DNA of 64,000 bases from NCBI RefSeq assembly GCF_019175285.1, contig NC_056522.1:321913117-321977116 (forward strand), in the 5' to 3' direction. The translations under genes and the position numbers were made by a program. Of the stretch, positions 23,660 to 37,049 are shown in pieces (the stretch's first letter is position 1; every line of letters begins with the position of its first letter). This DNA comes from Sceloporus undulatus. Its lineage: Eukaryota > Chordata > Lepidosauria > Squamata > Phrynosomatidae. A model generated the notes under the pieces. The model saw only the letters and a list, made by a program, of their open reading frames with translations, did not search any database and was not told the origin of the DNA.

Positions 23660-24857
23660 TTACTCCACCCATTCTCATAAAGACACTAGAGTTTATGCTG
23701 GTAGGTTTCATAAAGTTGGGTTTACTTTCTCCTTTTTAGGCCATAAATAGCCAATATGCAAACAGATGGACTACTAAGACTTGCATGGGCTAGCATCTAT
23801 TGCCAACCTGTCTGTCCAAGGCTGGCTCACACTTCTAAAACCTCAGCTTAAAGAGAGGTTCTGTTTTAAGCCAGTAAACTTATGCAACATTTGACTTTAT
23901 AAGAAATAGCATTTCTGTTGAAAAGAATTTGCTTTCAGCATACATTTAGAATAAAGGATTTCCTTCCTAAAACCCTGCATTTTTCATATTCAGTTTGGGG
24001 CTGCTGGTTGATCCCTTTGGTTACTTGGGTTCAGCTAGGATAATATTTGTTCACACTGGTGGCAGGTTACCTTTTAAGCTATAACTTCCAGAATCCACCA
24101 GCCAGCATAGCACTAGTGCGGTGCCCAAAGGGGCTGCATCAAAAGAGAGGGGCAATTTACTGTGCATTATTTGTCAGGGAATAAAGCAATTCCTACTCTG
24201 ACAAAAATGAATGGTATATTGAATCTCCTTCACCAGCTCACATTCTTTGCCTAGCTAGAAATAACATTGTGGCACTACTCAGTGCTTTCGTGGCTGTCTC
24301 CAGCAGATATAGCTAACAGCACTTCTTTGCTCTTTTCCTTGGCTGCAATGGACAGATTGGTCAGGCAGTTCCAGTTTTTTAAGGTGAAGGAAAGTACTTG
24401 GATCAGAACCATAGTCCACAGTGGAAAGCAGATTAATGTGTTAAAAGTAAATAAAACAACAGATGAAATGGCATTGCTAGTAATGTGCTAATTCTGGGGT
24501 AAATATGTTCTTTTTACTTTTAACATTATTGCTAAACACCTCTCAGCCCCTCTCTTTTGTGTGAGTGTGTAACAAGTAACATTTGGTCATTCTTGGTACT
24601 TCTTATATTTTTACATCCTTTTAAGCAGTATTTGGCCATTTTGTATTTTTCAAGGGTTACTTAAGAAGCAACTTTAAAATAATTCATTTGTAATGAATAA
24701 GTAATATGTAATATAACATGTCACTCTTTGCTCAGTGAGCAATAAGCATGAATGACTTTTAAAAAGAAAAGCACTAATGCATTAGTTTTTTAAAATAATG
24801 TTCCAAGCTAGATGTTGGTAGCATGAAGGGGAGGGCAGCTAGTCCATAATTATTTGC

Positions 24858-24920
24858 AAGGCAATGGTTCTCACCCTGTGGGATGGTCCAAGGGGGGGAG
24901 GGGAGTTGAAATCCCAAGAA
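24858..24920. repeat. hAT-like terminal repeat fragment
   Basis: GCAATGGTTCTCACCCTGTG followed by GGATGGTCC resembles the CAGTGGTTCTCAACCTGTGG end of Charlie/SPIN-type hAT elements. No matching other end was found, so it is a fragment at best. The duplicates near 31603 and 38285 include the more canonical TTCTCAACCTGTGG. Confidence 0.4.
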
Positions 24921-25914
24921 GGGTGAGGATGCCACAACAAAGATAGCCGGACACCTCAGGAGCAAACACTGAAATACTGTTGCCACTAACACTGCTCTGT
25001 TACCTTTGGATGTTGGAAAGATTAAGCAAATGCACAGCAGTTTCCTTTCCTGACTCCTCCTTTGACTTGCTGGTGTCAAGAAGCTGTCCAAGATGCCCTT
25101 TTCTAGTCTTCTTCTAATGTCAGTGTTGGATTGCTCCATGTATCCTTACTCATTCAACAACCATATGCAGAAAGGAGACTGTACACAAGGATTCTGAGCC
25201 TTTGACTGCTGAAGAGATACTGTCAAGGGGCTTGGTGTATAAAATAAATTTATGAGTGGGGTAGAGTTGAAAAAGTTGGAAGAGGTCCCACTTTAAGCCC
25301 AAGGCAATGTGCCCAAAGTCCAGTAAAACATCACAACACAGCTTTCCTGACCAAGTAAGAATGTTTCCTAGACCTCACTCTATATCATCATTTAGTTTAA
25401 ATTCTACTTATGAGTCACCATTCTGACATGGGCAGAAACAATTAAATCACAGTGTTCTGCATCTCCCAGATCTGACATAGTGTCTGCCAATACCCCATCT
25501 CCCTCTCAGTGATGCTCCATCTTCTTGAGATATTCCTGACACAAGGGAAAATGTGACATACTGTATTTCTGCTCACTAGCAGATTCCTGTTACTGACAGA
25601 TTGACAAGAAGCCTCCAAGTACTGTTAACCCCATCTGTTCCACATTAGGGACCAGCCACTTCTAATCAGCAATAAGCATAAAAACTAAAATACTTGTAAA
25701 ATATTCTGTTTTTTCAGCAAGGGTTTGATGTTACTAGAAAGGAGGCAACTGCTATCTTAGCCTGCATTAATAAATCATAGTTTCCAAGCTGGGGGAAGTA
25801 ATAGTCCCACTATATTTGGTCAGGCCTCATCCAGAGTACTTCATTAAATTCTGGACACCTCATTTTAAGAAAGACATAGGGTGAACCTATACTATAGAAA
25901 TAATGCAGTAGATA

Positions 25915-26165
25915 TTGACACCCAACGCTCAATTTCTGCTGCACGCACCACTTGCTCCCACATAGGCTTGGGCCTGGGGTTCAATTCAAACATGGGTGCA
26001 AATTATCTTAAAAATCTAACAATTCCTAAATATGGGATGGCGTTCAGCAAAGCCAGATTCAATGTGATTCCATCAGCTGTATTAGTGGAATATTTCCAGC
26101 GAATAGCGTACAAGGACCGCATATGTCCTTGTGGGGAGGGACGAGTAGAATCTTTATACCATATA
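25915..26165 (+). repeat. LINE ORF C-terminal fragment
   Basis: Translation gives AFSKARFNVIPSAVLVEYFQ followed by RICPCGEGRVESLYHI. The cysteine pair with a following histidine resembles the zinc-like tail found at the end of some reptile LINE reverse-transcriptase ORFs. It is a short old fragment; the LINE family is not certain. Copies are at 32625-32885 and 39290-39536. Confidence 0.5.
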
Positions 26166-26660
26166 CACTTGTTTCTCCCCATTCATGGCCTTGGCACTCA
26201 CAGTTTCAATCATTCGCGAGGCCAATGCCACATCTCCCTCCCTCCCTCCCTGGTATCTTCCTTCCAACCCCAAGACCTATAATCAGCCCCAGCAGCCATT
26301 GGAACTCACTTTTCCAGCAGTGCTTGGGGCCCGGTGGCACATGCCCTGCTGCCTCCACCACAGTCAATGGGCACTTGATATGTCAATTGGCTGCAACAGA
26401 AGGGAGCAAGGTGTGAGCATGCCGGGCCCTGAGCACTGCTGGGAAAGCAAGTCCTGATGGCTGCGGCCCTGGTGGCCCGGGCTCTGATTATGGGCCCCAG
26501 TGCTGGGGGAAAGATGCCAGCAAGGGAGGGAGGGAGGGAATTTCACTAACAGTCAAGTTCCATTGTCCCCAAAGGCTCCATTGGGGACAATGGGACTTAA
26601 ATATTTGCAAAATTTCATATCCGGGAGAATGTATCCCCCACGAATCCGAAAGGACAAGTG
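26166..26660. mobile_element. Miniature mariner-type element, about 495 bp (copy D, uninterrupted)
   Basis: Ends CACTTGTTTCTCC and, inverted, CACTTGTCCTTTCGG, both next to TA. The interior has CT-rich runs and a GGGCCCGGTGGC block and does not code. In copy F/G (39537-41628) a hAT element is inserted into it at the point equivalent to about 26351. In copy E it is cut off by the junction at 32889. Confidence 0.6.
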
Positions 26661-26984
26661 TACTCCTTTTCTGTACATTTTAAAAAGATGACAGATTAAG
26701 ACTAGTTACACCTCTTATAAGTAAGTTCCCAGGTAGAGCTTCAGAATAGTATCTTATATATTTGCTAGAAGATACTGGGGGTAAAAAGTAACAGAAGAGT
26801 TTGCAAAGTTCTTTTTTTCTGCAGCCAAAACCCAAAGGACCATGTCTCATAAACATTAATAATTTAAGGATGGCCCTCTGGCCCAAACTATATGAGGTGC
26901 TAAATGGGAGTCATAGCCCCAGGAGTTAGAGGGACATCTAAGGTTTTCTTACTTTGGCTGCACGGTTTTAAAACATATTTTAAC

Positions 26985-26987
<3 letters not shown>

Positions 26988-27028
<41 letters not shown>

Positions 27029-27041
27029 TAAAATATTTTAT

Positions 27042-27081
<40 letters not shown>
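26988..27081. repeat. AC and AT microsatellites
   Basis: About 20 AC units (26988-27027) followed after a short spacer by about 18 AT units (27044-27081). In the copy at 41955-42015 the AC tract is almost gone and the AT tract is broken up. Confidence 0.9.
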
Positions 27082-27082
<1 letters not shown>

Positions 27083-27089
27083 ACTAAAT

Positions 27090-27361
27090 ATTTTATATAT
27101 TTTAATTATATGTTTTGTCACAAATTTTAAACATATTTCACTAAGATGTTTTTAAAATGCGTTTATTTGTACTTAATTGTACCCCACTATTCTATTTTAA
27201 TATAGCTTGTTCTTATTCTCCAATACTGAGTGCCTATATTTTTGTGTATAGAATTTAAGATGTATATAACTGATGGGACGTTTGGGTTGATTTTGTTGTA
27301 GTTCTGTTGTTTTTGTTTTGCCTTATGGTTTGTTAACTGTAATAAAGGCTTTGACTGATTG
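27090..27361 (+). repeat. Possible LINE 3' untranslated tail
   Basis: AT-rich sequence ending with TGTAATAAAGGCTTTGACTG and ATTGAAA, a polyadenylation-like ending common at the 3' ends of reptile LINEs. No coding part adjoins it. The copy is at 42060-42295. Confidence 0.35.
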
Positions 27362-27552
27362 AAATAATGCAGTTTGACACCACTTTAAGTGTTGTGGCTC
27401 CATGCTATGGTATCCTGGGATTTGTAGTTTTACAAAGTTTTTAGCCCTCTCTGCCAAAGAATGCTGGTACCTCAGAAAACTACTGATTCCAGGATTTTGT
27501 AGGATGGAGCCATGGTAATTAAAGTTGTGTCAAACTACATTATTTCTACAGT
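27362..27552. mobile_element. Miniature hAT-like element, AATAATGCAGTTTGACACC family
   Basis: The left end AAATAATGCAGTTTGACACC is mirrored at the right end, AAAGTTGTGTCAAACTACAT then TATTTCTACAG. Inner parts contain the frequent reptile motif TGGGATTTGTAGTTTTAC. The duplicate is at 42292-42480, with relatives at 47013-47206 and 55806-56200. Confidence 0.65.
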
Positions 27553-27579
27553 GTAGATGTACCCATAGATGTTGGAGTG

Positions 27580-28016
27580 AGTTCAGACAATGGCAATGAA
27601 GACTGTAAGAGGTATGGAGAACAAAACCTCTGAGGAGAGGTTGAAAGAGTTGGGCATGGTCAACTTGGTGAAGAGAAGACTGAGGGGTGACATGACCATA
27701 CTCTTTAAGTACCTCAAGAGTTGCCAGAAAGGAGGGTGCAGGCCTGCTTTCTGCTGCCTCAGGGGTAGAACTATGTCTAAGGGTTTTAAGTTACATGAGG
27801 GTAGATTTCAACTGAACATTAGAAGGAACTTCTTGACAGTGAAGATGGTTTGGCAATGGAACAAGAGCCTAGAGAAGTGGTGGGGTTGCCTTCTCTCGAT
27901 GTCTTCAAAAAGAGGCTGGACAGCTACCTGCTAGGGATGCTTTAGCTGGAGATCCTGCACTGAACAAGAGTTGGACTTGGTGGCCCACAGGGTCCCTTCC
28001 AACTCCATGATTCTAT
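27580..28016 (+). repeat. CR1 LINE 3' end
   Basis: Translates in pieces to EERLKELGMVNLVKRRLRGD then [17 protein letters not shown], the CR1 ORF2 C-terminus, and ends CCAACTCCATGATTCTAT, the CR1 terminal repeat. Several frame breaks are present; it is an old 5'-truncated insertion. The duplicate is at 42505-42880. Confidence 0.85.
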
Positions 28017-28488
28017 TCAAACTCATGGCTGGAAATGACATCATGGGTGCTATCTAAATTGCCTGCTCAGATCCTTCTGAACCAGAAGAAAAAGGATAAT
28101 TCTGAATGGTTCCTTCCAATTGCTGAGTAAGCAATGAGAGGAGGAAGGAAGTACAAATTGAATTTTCTTCCAAAACTCTTTCAAGAACCTCACTGACAGG
28201 CCTGACTCAAGCCTGCTTGATGTCTGAGGAGAAAGTCAGAATTAAGGATGTAAAATGCTATCAGTTTCTTTCTTTCTTTTTTTTTTTTTTGGTGTGCTTC
28301 CCAGAATGCCAGCTCAATTCTGTTATAAGGCTATTCTTCCTCTTTGTTCTTCCTGCCAAGAAATTAATGTGTACTTTGGTTCTAATTTTTTCCTAAGGTG
28401 CCTTTTCCCCCTAACATATACAATTTTTGTATTTGTTCTTTTTCAAATATACAGGTTGAGTTGTGAGCAAAAATTGTCCATCATGGGT

Positions 28489-28678
28489 AGGGTTGCCATA
28501 ACCCCCCTGGGGCGTGACAAACCCGATTTTTGGGCAGTTGGCACAGTCACGGCCCGGTTTGGCTCTTTGCCCTGGGTTGAGCTGGTTGCCGCCGCCACCG
28601 CCGCCACAACAACCGTGGCCGTTCTGCAGCCACCACCGCCATTGCTGCTGCGGCTGCTGCTGCAGCCTTTCCGCCGCC
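28489..28678 (+). mobile_element. hAT element, left part only (copy D)
   Basis: Starts TAGGGTTGCCATAAC directly after ATCATGGG. The complete insertion is seen in the other copy at 43251-44301, whose right flank is again ATCATGGG, giving an 8-bp target duplication. The sequence here is clean but is cut at the artificial junction near 28678. It is GC-rich with CCG and CTG triplets. Confidence 0.8.
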
Positions 28679-31600
28679 ATCAAAGAGTTATCAGGGTCCT
28701 AGCTCTCCCCTCATACCAATTCATTGTCTTAAATAAATGTAAATTTTTATCTAAAACAATATGTAAATGCTGCATTTTTATCACACATAAATCGATTCAT
28801 ACCCATAGGAATAACCATATAAATAAATCTAATCACAAGGCCACCCTCAAATATAAAAGTTCCCTGTCCATATTACAAAGTATATATAGTGTGGTATGCT
28901 AGGGAGGTGGAAAGGACAAGGTAAAAAAAAATCACAGATATTCACCTACTTAGTGGGAGAGATGAGCCCCCCCACCCCCACCCCACCCCACCCCCCCCAC
29001 ACAACAGGTCAAAGACAGGGATGCAAGTAGCAATACAGTGAGGAAGTTAGTAGCGGGATAATCAAGAGGCTAGAGAGAAAGAGATAATTCAAGGATAGAA
29101 ACCATGCTTAAGATTTCGTCACAGATTTGCCTAAAACAGTGAATGATTTGTAGAACCTTGAACGATGAAAGGAAGTTCTAAACCCTGGTACAGATCTCTG
29201 GTTCCTGAACCTGGTCCACAGAGACCTGCTCCCCAATCCTCCATCTCTGTAGATTTGGTAGGCACTTGCAAGTACCGCTAGAGTCCTAAAACTGAGGCTT
29301 AGGGGTAACCTGCACACACCAACTGAGCTTTGCTCTTTCTCCCCCTTTCCCCTCCCGAGCAACAAGAGAAAGGAGGTGGCATTTGTAGGGGCTAGCTGAA
29401 CTTCACCTTCAAGACTCAGTACTTTCAAGGACGACTGGAAGTTCCTCCTTCTTTCCCTGGTTCCTTCTCAAGGAAGGGGGAGGAGGAAAAAAACCATACC
29501 TTCACCAACTGCCAGCTGAAACGCACCTAGTACATCACCTGGGGCCTACTGATACCTGAGATGTAGCTACATCTTCGATTTCTTCTAGTCGCAAGATGTT
29601 GAGGGGGCATTCTTCCCTACAAGTAATTGTTTTGTAACAGTTATGCTACCGTCCCTGTTTATTGGCTGGCTTGTACAAGAACACATTTGCAACCACATCA
29701 TGAGTGATATTTACATCTTGCTGTCCCGATCAGAAGAACGTAATTCAAATAGAATGGATAAATACTTACCTGGAGCAGTTATTCCGAGAACTCCTAATTC
29801 CCCCAGCTTCTTCCAAAACTCCCGAAAATATCAGAGCAAAGTTATTATCACACACTGTAGTCAGAAGACACCAGGCAAACAGTTTTAACTTCACTTTAGC
29901 ATATCTGTTCATCACCCACACAAACAAAGGGTAATATAGCCACGCCTTGCAATATAGTGAACCAGAATTCCATAACTAGTTACACAACCATTTTGCCTTT
30001 TTTAAAAAAACACCCTTATTTTATACTTATTTTCCATGCTGCTCCCCAGCGGGAGCTTTTCACGATCATGCACACTATAATCCTAAGTAATTTAACACAT
30101 GAATGACTTGAGTTATATGTAAGCACATGAATTTAGTAGCTGTGGGCTCTCCTGTAGTCCTATTTGGTTGGATTTCTAAGTCTAAAGCCAGCACTTTGTC
30201 CAGCTTACAGTCATCTGAAAAAGATTTGTACAGTCATCTCGCCCAGAAGTGTTCCAACCAGTCAAATATTACCTACATCTCACATTACAGCACAGCTGAG
30301 GTCTCTGCACTGGAGGTTACAGATCTATCTACTACTATCTATCTATCTTCTATCTATCTATCTATCTACTATCTATCTCTAATCTGTAACATCCAGTGCA
30401 GAGATCTCACCTGTGCTGTAACTGATGTGAGGTTAAGTTAATACTCCACCCTTTCTCATAAGACACTAGAGTTTATGCTGGTGGTTTCATAAGTTGGGTT
30501 TACTTTCTCCTTTTAGGCCATAAATAGCCAATATGCAAACAGATGGACTACTAAGACTTGCTGGGCTAGCATCTATTGCCAACCTGTCTGTCCAAGGCTG
30601 GCTCACACGTCTAAAACCTCAGCTTAAAGGAGGTTCTGTCTTTAAGCCAGTAAACTTATGCAACATTGACTTTATAAGAAATAGCATTTCTGTTGAAAAG
30701 AATTTGCTTTCAGCATACATTTAGAATAAAGGATTTCCTTCCTAAAACCCTGCATTTTTCATATTCAGTTGGGGCTGCTGGTTGATCCCTTTGGTTACTT
30801 GGTTCAGCTAGGATAATATTTGTTCACTGTGGCAGGTTACCTTTTAAGCTATAACTTCCAGAATCCACCAGCCAGCATAGCACTGGTGCGGTGCCCAAAG
30901 GGGCTGCATCAAAGAGAGGGCAATTTACTGTGCATTATTGTTCAGGGAATAAAGCAATTCCTACTCGACAAAAATGAATGTATATTGAATCTCCTTCACC
31001 CAGCTCACATTCTTTGCCTAGCTAGAAATAACATTGTGGCACACTCAGTGCTTTCGTGGCTTCTCCAGCAATATAGCTAACAGCACTTCTTTGCTCTTTT
31101 CCTGGCTGCAATGGACAGACGTCAGGCAGTTCCAGTTTTTAAGGTGAAGGAAAGTACTGGTCAGAACCATAGTTCACAGTGGAAGCAGATTAAGTGTTAA
31201 AAGTAATAAAACAACAGATAAATGGCATGCTAGTAATGTGCTATTCTGGGGTAATACTATGTTCTTTTACTTTTAACATTATTGCTAAACACCTCTCAGC
31301 CCCCTCTTTGTGTGAGTGTGTAACAAGTAACATTTGTCATTCTGGTACTTCTTTATATTTTTACATCCTTTTAAGCAGTTTTTGGCCATTTTGTATTTTT
31401 CAAGGGTTACTTAAGAGCAACTTTAAAATAATTCATTTGTAATGAATAAGTAATATGTATATAACATGTCACTCTTTGCTCAGTGAGCAATAACAGAATG
31501 ACTTTTAAAAAGAAAGCACTAATGCATTAGTTTTTTAAAATAATGTCCAAGCTAATGTTGGTAGCATGAAGGGAGGGCAGCTAGTCCATAGACGTATTTG

Positions 31601-32889
31601 CAAGGCAATGGTTCTCACCCCTGTGGGTGGTCCAAGGGGGGGAGGGAGTTGAAATCCCAAGAAGGTAAGGATGCCACAACAAAGATAGCCGGACACCTCA
31701 GGACAACACTGAAATACTGTTGCCACTAACACTGCTCTGTTACCTTGGATTGTTGGAAAGATTAAGCAAATGCACAGCAGTTTTTCCTTTCCTGACTCCT
31801 CCTTTGCTTGCTGGTGTCAAGAACTGTCCAAGATGCCCTTTCTAGTCTTCTTCTAATGTCATGTTGGATTGCTCCATGTATCCTTACCATTCAACAACCA
31901 TATGCAGAAAGAACTGTACACAAGGATTCTGAGCCTTTGACTGCTGAAGAGATACTGTCAAGGGGCTTGGTGTATAAAATAAATTTATAGTGGGGTAGAG
32001 TTGAAAAGTGAAAGGTCCCACTTAAGCCAAGGCAATGTGCCCCAAAGTCCAGTAAAACATCACAACACAGCTTTCCTCCGACCAAGTAAGAATGTTTCCT
32101 AGACCTCACTCTAATCATCACTTTAGTTCAAATTCTACTTATGAGTCACCATTCGACATGGGCAAAAACATATAATCACACGTGTTCTGCACTCCCAGAT
32201 CTGACAAGTGTCTGCCAATACCCCCCATCTCCCTCTCAGTGATGCTCCATCTTCTTGAGATATTCCTGACACAAGGGAAAATGTGACATACTGTATTCTG
32301 CTCACTAGCAGATTCCTGTTACTGACAGATTGACAAGAAGCCTCCAAGTACTGTTAACCCCACGTTTCCACATTAGGGACCAGTCACTTCTAATCAGCAA
32401 TAAGCATAAAACAAAATACTTGTAAAATATTCTGTTTTTTCAGCAAGGTTTGATGTTACTAGAAAGGAGGCAACTGCTATCTTAGCCTGCATTAATAAGT
32501 CATATTTCCAAGCCTGGGGAAGAATAGTCTCACTATATTGGTCAGGCCTCATCCAGAGTACTTTCGTTAAATTCTGGACACCTCATTTTAAGAAAGACAT
32601 AGGTGACCATACTAAATAATGCAGTAATATTGACACCCAACGCTCAATTTCTGCTGCACGCACCACTGCTCCCACATAGGCTTGGCCTGGGGTTCATTCA
32701 AACATGGGTGCAAATTATCTTAAAAATTAACAATTCCTAATATGGTGGCGTTCAGCAAAGCCAATTCAATGTGATTCCATCAGCTGTATTAGTGGAATAT
32801 TTTCCAGCGAATAGCGTACAAGACCGCATAAGTCCTTGTGGGAGGGACGAGTAGAATCTTTATACCATATACACTTGTTTCTCCCCATT
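28679..32889. repeat. IVD exon 3 block, partial copy E (noisy)
   Basis: Equivalent to about 21846-26190, with dense one-base indels. Both ends are abrupt: the left end joins hAT sequence through a short shared ATCAAAGAG, and the right end joins sequence equivalent to 19431. It holds exon 3 at 29770 and another copy of the GATA hairpin. No native genomic order explains it. Confidence 0.88.
29770..29821 (-). pseudogene. IVD: IVD exon 3, duplicate in noisy block (copy E)
   Basis: The 52-bp exon body is unchanged and the donor GTAAGT is present. The acceptor, CTAG in the clean copies, reads CGGGAG-like sequence here, so the AG next to the exon is lost. The surrounding block 28679-32889 shows one-base indels throughout. 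It is best read as an uncorrected extra copy of the exon at 22969-23020. Confidence 0.85.
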
Positions 32890-33279
32890 CTGCATTGGCT
32901 ACTGCTTAATTCAGTGGGTCTAAGAATGTAATCCTAAGCACATTTACAAAGCACTGCTCAAGGAACTCAGAAGGACTTCTGGGCTGATACACTTAGATCT
33001 GTACTGCATATAAGTCTTTTCTCCTGGGGAACTGCATTTATGTTATTTGTAGCAACAAATCATGACAGGATTTTTTAAAAAAAACTTCTAAAATCCAATT
33101 TTTTTTTAAAAAAAAACCCTGTATTTTCCTTCATTTAGAAAACAGAATCCAGTTCAGAAAGTTTCAACAGAATGTCTGAAATAGGGTATTCAGTTTTTGA
33201 TTACTGTATTGTTAAAAGTCGTGTCAAAGGTACTTCATCCTTCTTGTCCCCTTTTATGAGATTCCACAATTCTACATAC

Positions 33280-33449
33280 CTTAGGCAGGTATTTCTGTTT
33301 CTGTGCTTCATTGCCATTCCTCACTAACTGATTAACACAGAGATTAGAGTGGGCACCATAACTTAATCCAACAGCTGCTGAAACTCGAGAAATTTCTTCC
33401 ATCACCAGTATATGGTCCAGATAACCCATTGCAGATCCACCGTATTCAG
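33280..33449 (-). CDS. IVD: IVD exon 4, second clean copy (F)
   Basis: This is identical to the exon at 19810-19979, including splice sites and phase, and encodes the same 56 residues with SYGAHSNLC. Its flanks match the first copy apart from rare single-base differences, as expected for two haplotypes. In the linear sequence it lies between an exon 3 copy on its left and another on its right. That order cannot give a sensible transcript, which supports false duplication. Confidence 0.93.
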
Positions 33450-33753
33450 CTGGTAAGAGTAAGGAAGATTTAAACTTTTATAATTAAACTACATTTAGAC
33501 ATTACTGAATTATAAATTTCTACTGTTACCAATTTCCATTAAGAAACTTTTGGGGCATCAACACATGCAGCAAATATACAAGGGGTGTTTGCACATTAAT
33601 CTGGACATGTATTCACTCTGTATGTTCACATGTTCAAATTTTTGTAAGAATCTTTATTCATGCCTGATTTGGACCTAGGTAGAATCTTCCCAAATTAGAG
33701 CACAGATCAAGTGCACAGCTATACCTAGGCAGAATGGACACATGTATGTATGA

Positions 33754-34711
33754 TGTGGACTGGTATTGGAAAATGATGTTTGATTTATTGATTGCATATT
33801 AGAGTATAAAGTAAGGTAGTGTTGGGATGGAATGTTGAGGTGAATGCTGATTGGTGAAATATTTAAGCTGATTTAGATAAGCCTGGTTAATTGTTGTTGG
33901 GAGTTCAGTCAGACAAGGTTTTTTTGGAATTAAAACTAGGCATGAAGTGTTTGAAGAGAGTTTTGGTTGAGGGTCTTGTGTGGTTGGTCGGAGTTAGCTT
34001 GAAGGGAGTATGAGAGAGGGCGTTTTAAATGTAATAAAATAATTTATATGCTGTTTTATGTTTAACCTTTGTAAATAATTTTTTTTTACACTTTTGGTCT
34101 CTGGAGCATGGATTCAGGTGTGGTAGCAGCACTGAAGTTGCATAAATCCTCATAGGTCCCTTGAGAACATATAGATGATCCCCACAATTGGCGTCACACA
34201 GGTGGGACAGGAAGAAGTCCTTACATTGTGGCAGGAGTGGGGATCAGGGAAAGCCCTCTTTTGGTAACTGTAGTGAGCACCATGGAAGTCTTCATATTTG
34301 GTGGTTAAAGGATAGAAGACCCACATTTGTCCACAGTGGTGGGATTGCCTGAGAGGAACTCCTACAGTTGGTGGCACTGATGGGAGCTTTGAAAGCTTGT
34401 TTAACGGGCATTTTGTTTGGCTCAATAAAGATATCACTGTTTTGTGGATTTTGGATGATATTGTACTTCGATGAACACACGTTCATTTTAGGTAAACCAT
34501 AAATGTCACTCCCTACAGACTGCATAGTGTACAACTCTTTTTTTTCCTCTCAATCAGCAGCCATAGGAAATCCCAAGGAATACATTTTGTGTGAGGGAGA
34601 AAATTCTGAAGAGAAAAGAAGACTGGAGAGGGAGGAGGACACTGAGGAGAGCTTAGGGAGAGTGACTTACACTGGTGAATTAAAAGCATCAACTAGAGAA
34701 GACAATGGATG
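33754..34711 (+). mobile_element. LTR-retrotransposon fossil, duplicate in copy F
   Basis: Second occurrence of the element at 20283, with the LTR at 33754-34186, nearly identical apart from a few substitutions. It is part of the duplicated block and not an independent insertion. Confidence 0.4.
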
Positions 34712-36433
34712 ACAGAAGTGCTGCCCTCAATACAACCTTCATCCTGCAGTCTGATGGATTCGATCAATTAGAGACCTCTAAGAGACCTGGTCATCAATTG
34801 TCCTGCTCAGGTCTTGCAAACTAAGGGGCAATACAGACCACCCCCTGGAGCTTCCCCTTTACTGCCCATATCAAGGCCATGGCAACCTCATGCTGCAGCC
34901 CCAATCCAGCCTCCGGAGAGTGCAAAATGGAGCCACAGAAAGTGGCTCCTTTTTGTGCCCTCCAAGGGGCAACACAGCCATGGCGGCATGGCTTTATGAA
35001 GCCCCTTCGATGCTGCATCATGTGGATGCAGCACCAGGGGATGTAATCATGGTGTGGGCTGTGTGGACTGGTGGCAGGGTTAGGGCACGCAGCATGCAGA
35101 TGCTGCACCTTAACTCCGCCCACAGGCTGGAACAAAGTGCGGGTCAGTATTGGCTCTAAGGGTCATGGCTTTCTTGACTGAATCAATCCATCTGTCATTA
35201 CCAACTTAAGTCCCATTTATCACAATGGGTCTTCACATAGATCCAAGCAAGGTGGTCAAGTCAAAGCATATGTAAAGCAACCTTTTATATTCTGACAATT
35301 AGTCAAAAGCTATGGCTATCAAAGAGCTTATCATGCTAGCTCTCCCCTTCATACCAATTCCACTGTCTTAAATAAATGTAAATTATTTATCTAGAACAAT
35401 ATGTAAATGCTGCATTTTTATCACACATAAATCTATTTCATACCCATAGGAATAACCAGTATAATAAAATCTAATCACAAAGGCCACCCTCAGAATATAA
35501 AAGTTCCTCTGTCCATATTACAAAGTATATATAGTGTGGTATGCTATGGGAGGTGGGAAAGGACAAGGTAAAAAAAATCACAGATATTTCACTTAACTTA
35601 GTGGGAGAGATGAAGCCCTCCACCCCCCCCCCCACACACACACACACACAGGTCAAAGACAGGGATGCAAGTAGCAATACAGTGAGGAAGTTAGTAGTGG
35701 GATAATCAAGAGGCTAAGAGAAGAAAGATGAATTAATTCAAGGATAGAAACCATGCATTAAGATTTCAGTCACAGATTTGCCTAAACAGTGAATGATTTG
35801 TAGAACCTTGAACTATGAAAGGAAGGTTCTAAACCTGTGGTACAGATCTCTGGTTCCTGGAACCTGGTCCACAGAGACCTGCTCCCCAAGCTCCATCTCT
35901 GTAGATTTGGTTGGCACTTGCAAGTACTGCTAGAGTCCTAAAACTGAGGCTTAGTGGGTACCTGCACACACCAACTGGGCTTTGCTCTTCCTCCCCCTTT
36001 CCCTGAGCAGACAAGAGAAAGGAGGTGGCATTTGTAGGGGCTAGCTGAACTTCACCTTCAAGACTCAGTACTTTCAAGGACTGACTGGAAGTTCCTCTCT
36101 TTGCTTTCCTGGTTCCTTCTCAAGGAAGGGGGAGGAGGAAAAAAACCATACCTTCATCCAAACTGCCAGCTGAAACTGCACCTAGCACATCACCTGGGGC
36201 TCTACTGATACCTGAGATGTAGCTACATCTCCTGATTTCTTCTAGTCTGCAAGATGTTGAGGGGGCATTCTTCCCTACAAGTAATTGTTTGTAACAGTTA
36301 TGCTACCGTCCTGTTTATTTTGGCTGGCTTGTTACAAGAACACATTTGCACCACATCACGAGTGATATTTACATCTTGCTATCCTCTAGATCAGGAAGAA
36401 TGTAATTTCTGAATAGAATGGATAAATACTTAC

Positions 36434-36485
36434 CTGGAGCAGTTATTCCGAGAACTCCTAATTCCCCCAGCTTCTTCCAAAACTC
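36434..36485 (-). CDS. IVD: IVD exon 3, second clean copy (F)
   Basis: Intact 52-bp exon encoding EFWKKLGELGVLGITAP, with consensus acceptor CTAG and donor GTAAGT on the minus strand. It is about 3 kb upstream of the exon 4 copy at 33280, the same spacing as in the first clean pair. It is the copy physically nearest to exon 2, with an 8.9 kb intron 2 between them. Confidence 0.95.
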
Positions 36486-36997
36486 CTAGAAATATCAGAG
36501 CAAAGTTATTATCACAACTGTAGTCTAGAAGGACACCAGGCAAACAGTTTTTAACTTTCACTTTAGCATATCTGTTCAGTCACCTCACACAAACAAAGGG
36601 TAATATAGCCACTGCCTTGCAATATAGTGAACCAGAATTCCATAACTAGTTACACAACCATTTTGCCTTTTAAAAAAACACCTTATTTTATACTTATTTT
36701 TCCATGCTGCTCCCCAGCTGGAGCTTTCACGATCATGCACACTATATAATCCTAAGTAATTTAACACATGAATGACTTGAGTTATACTGTAAGCACATGA
36801 ATTTAGTAGCTGTGTGGCTCTCCTGTAGTCCTATTTGGTTGGATTTCTAAGTCTAAAGCCAGCACTTTGTCAGCTTACAGTCATCTGAAAAAGATTTATA
36901 CAGTCATCTTCTCCAGGAAGTGGTTCCAACCAGTCAAATATTAACCTACATCTCACATTACAGCACAGCTGAGGTCTCTGCACTGGATGGTTTACAG

Positions 36998-37049
<52 letters not shown>

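Larger units (their letters stand above)
19431..28678. repeat. IVD exon 3-4 block, first copy D (clean)
   Basis: This clean block carries exons 4 and 3 and the adjoining introns. It is matched by 32890-43250, with 28679-32889 as a partial third copy. It ends abruptly inside the left part of a hAT element at about 28678, where sequence equivalent to position 21846 begins. Between 23660 and 24850 I see only unique AT-rich intron sequence. Confidence 0.9.

Noticed and set aside
28255-28902. 215-codon open frame rich in A, T and L
   Set aside because: It crosses the artificial junction near 28678 and consists of CCG/CTG triplets of a hAT element fused to intron sequence.
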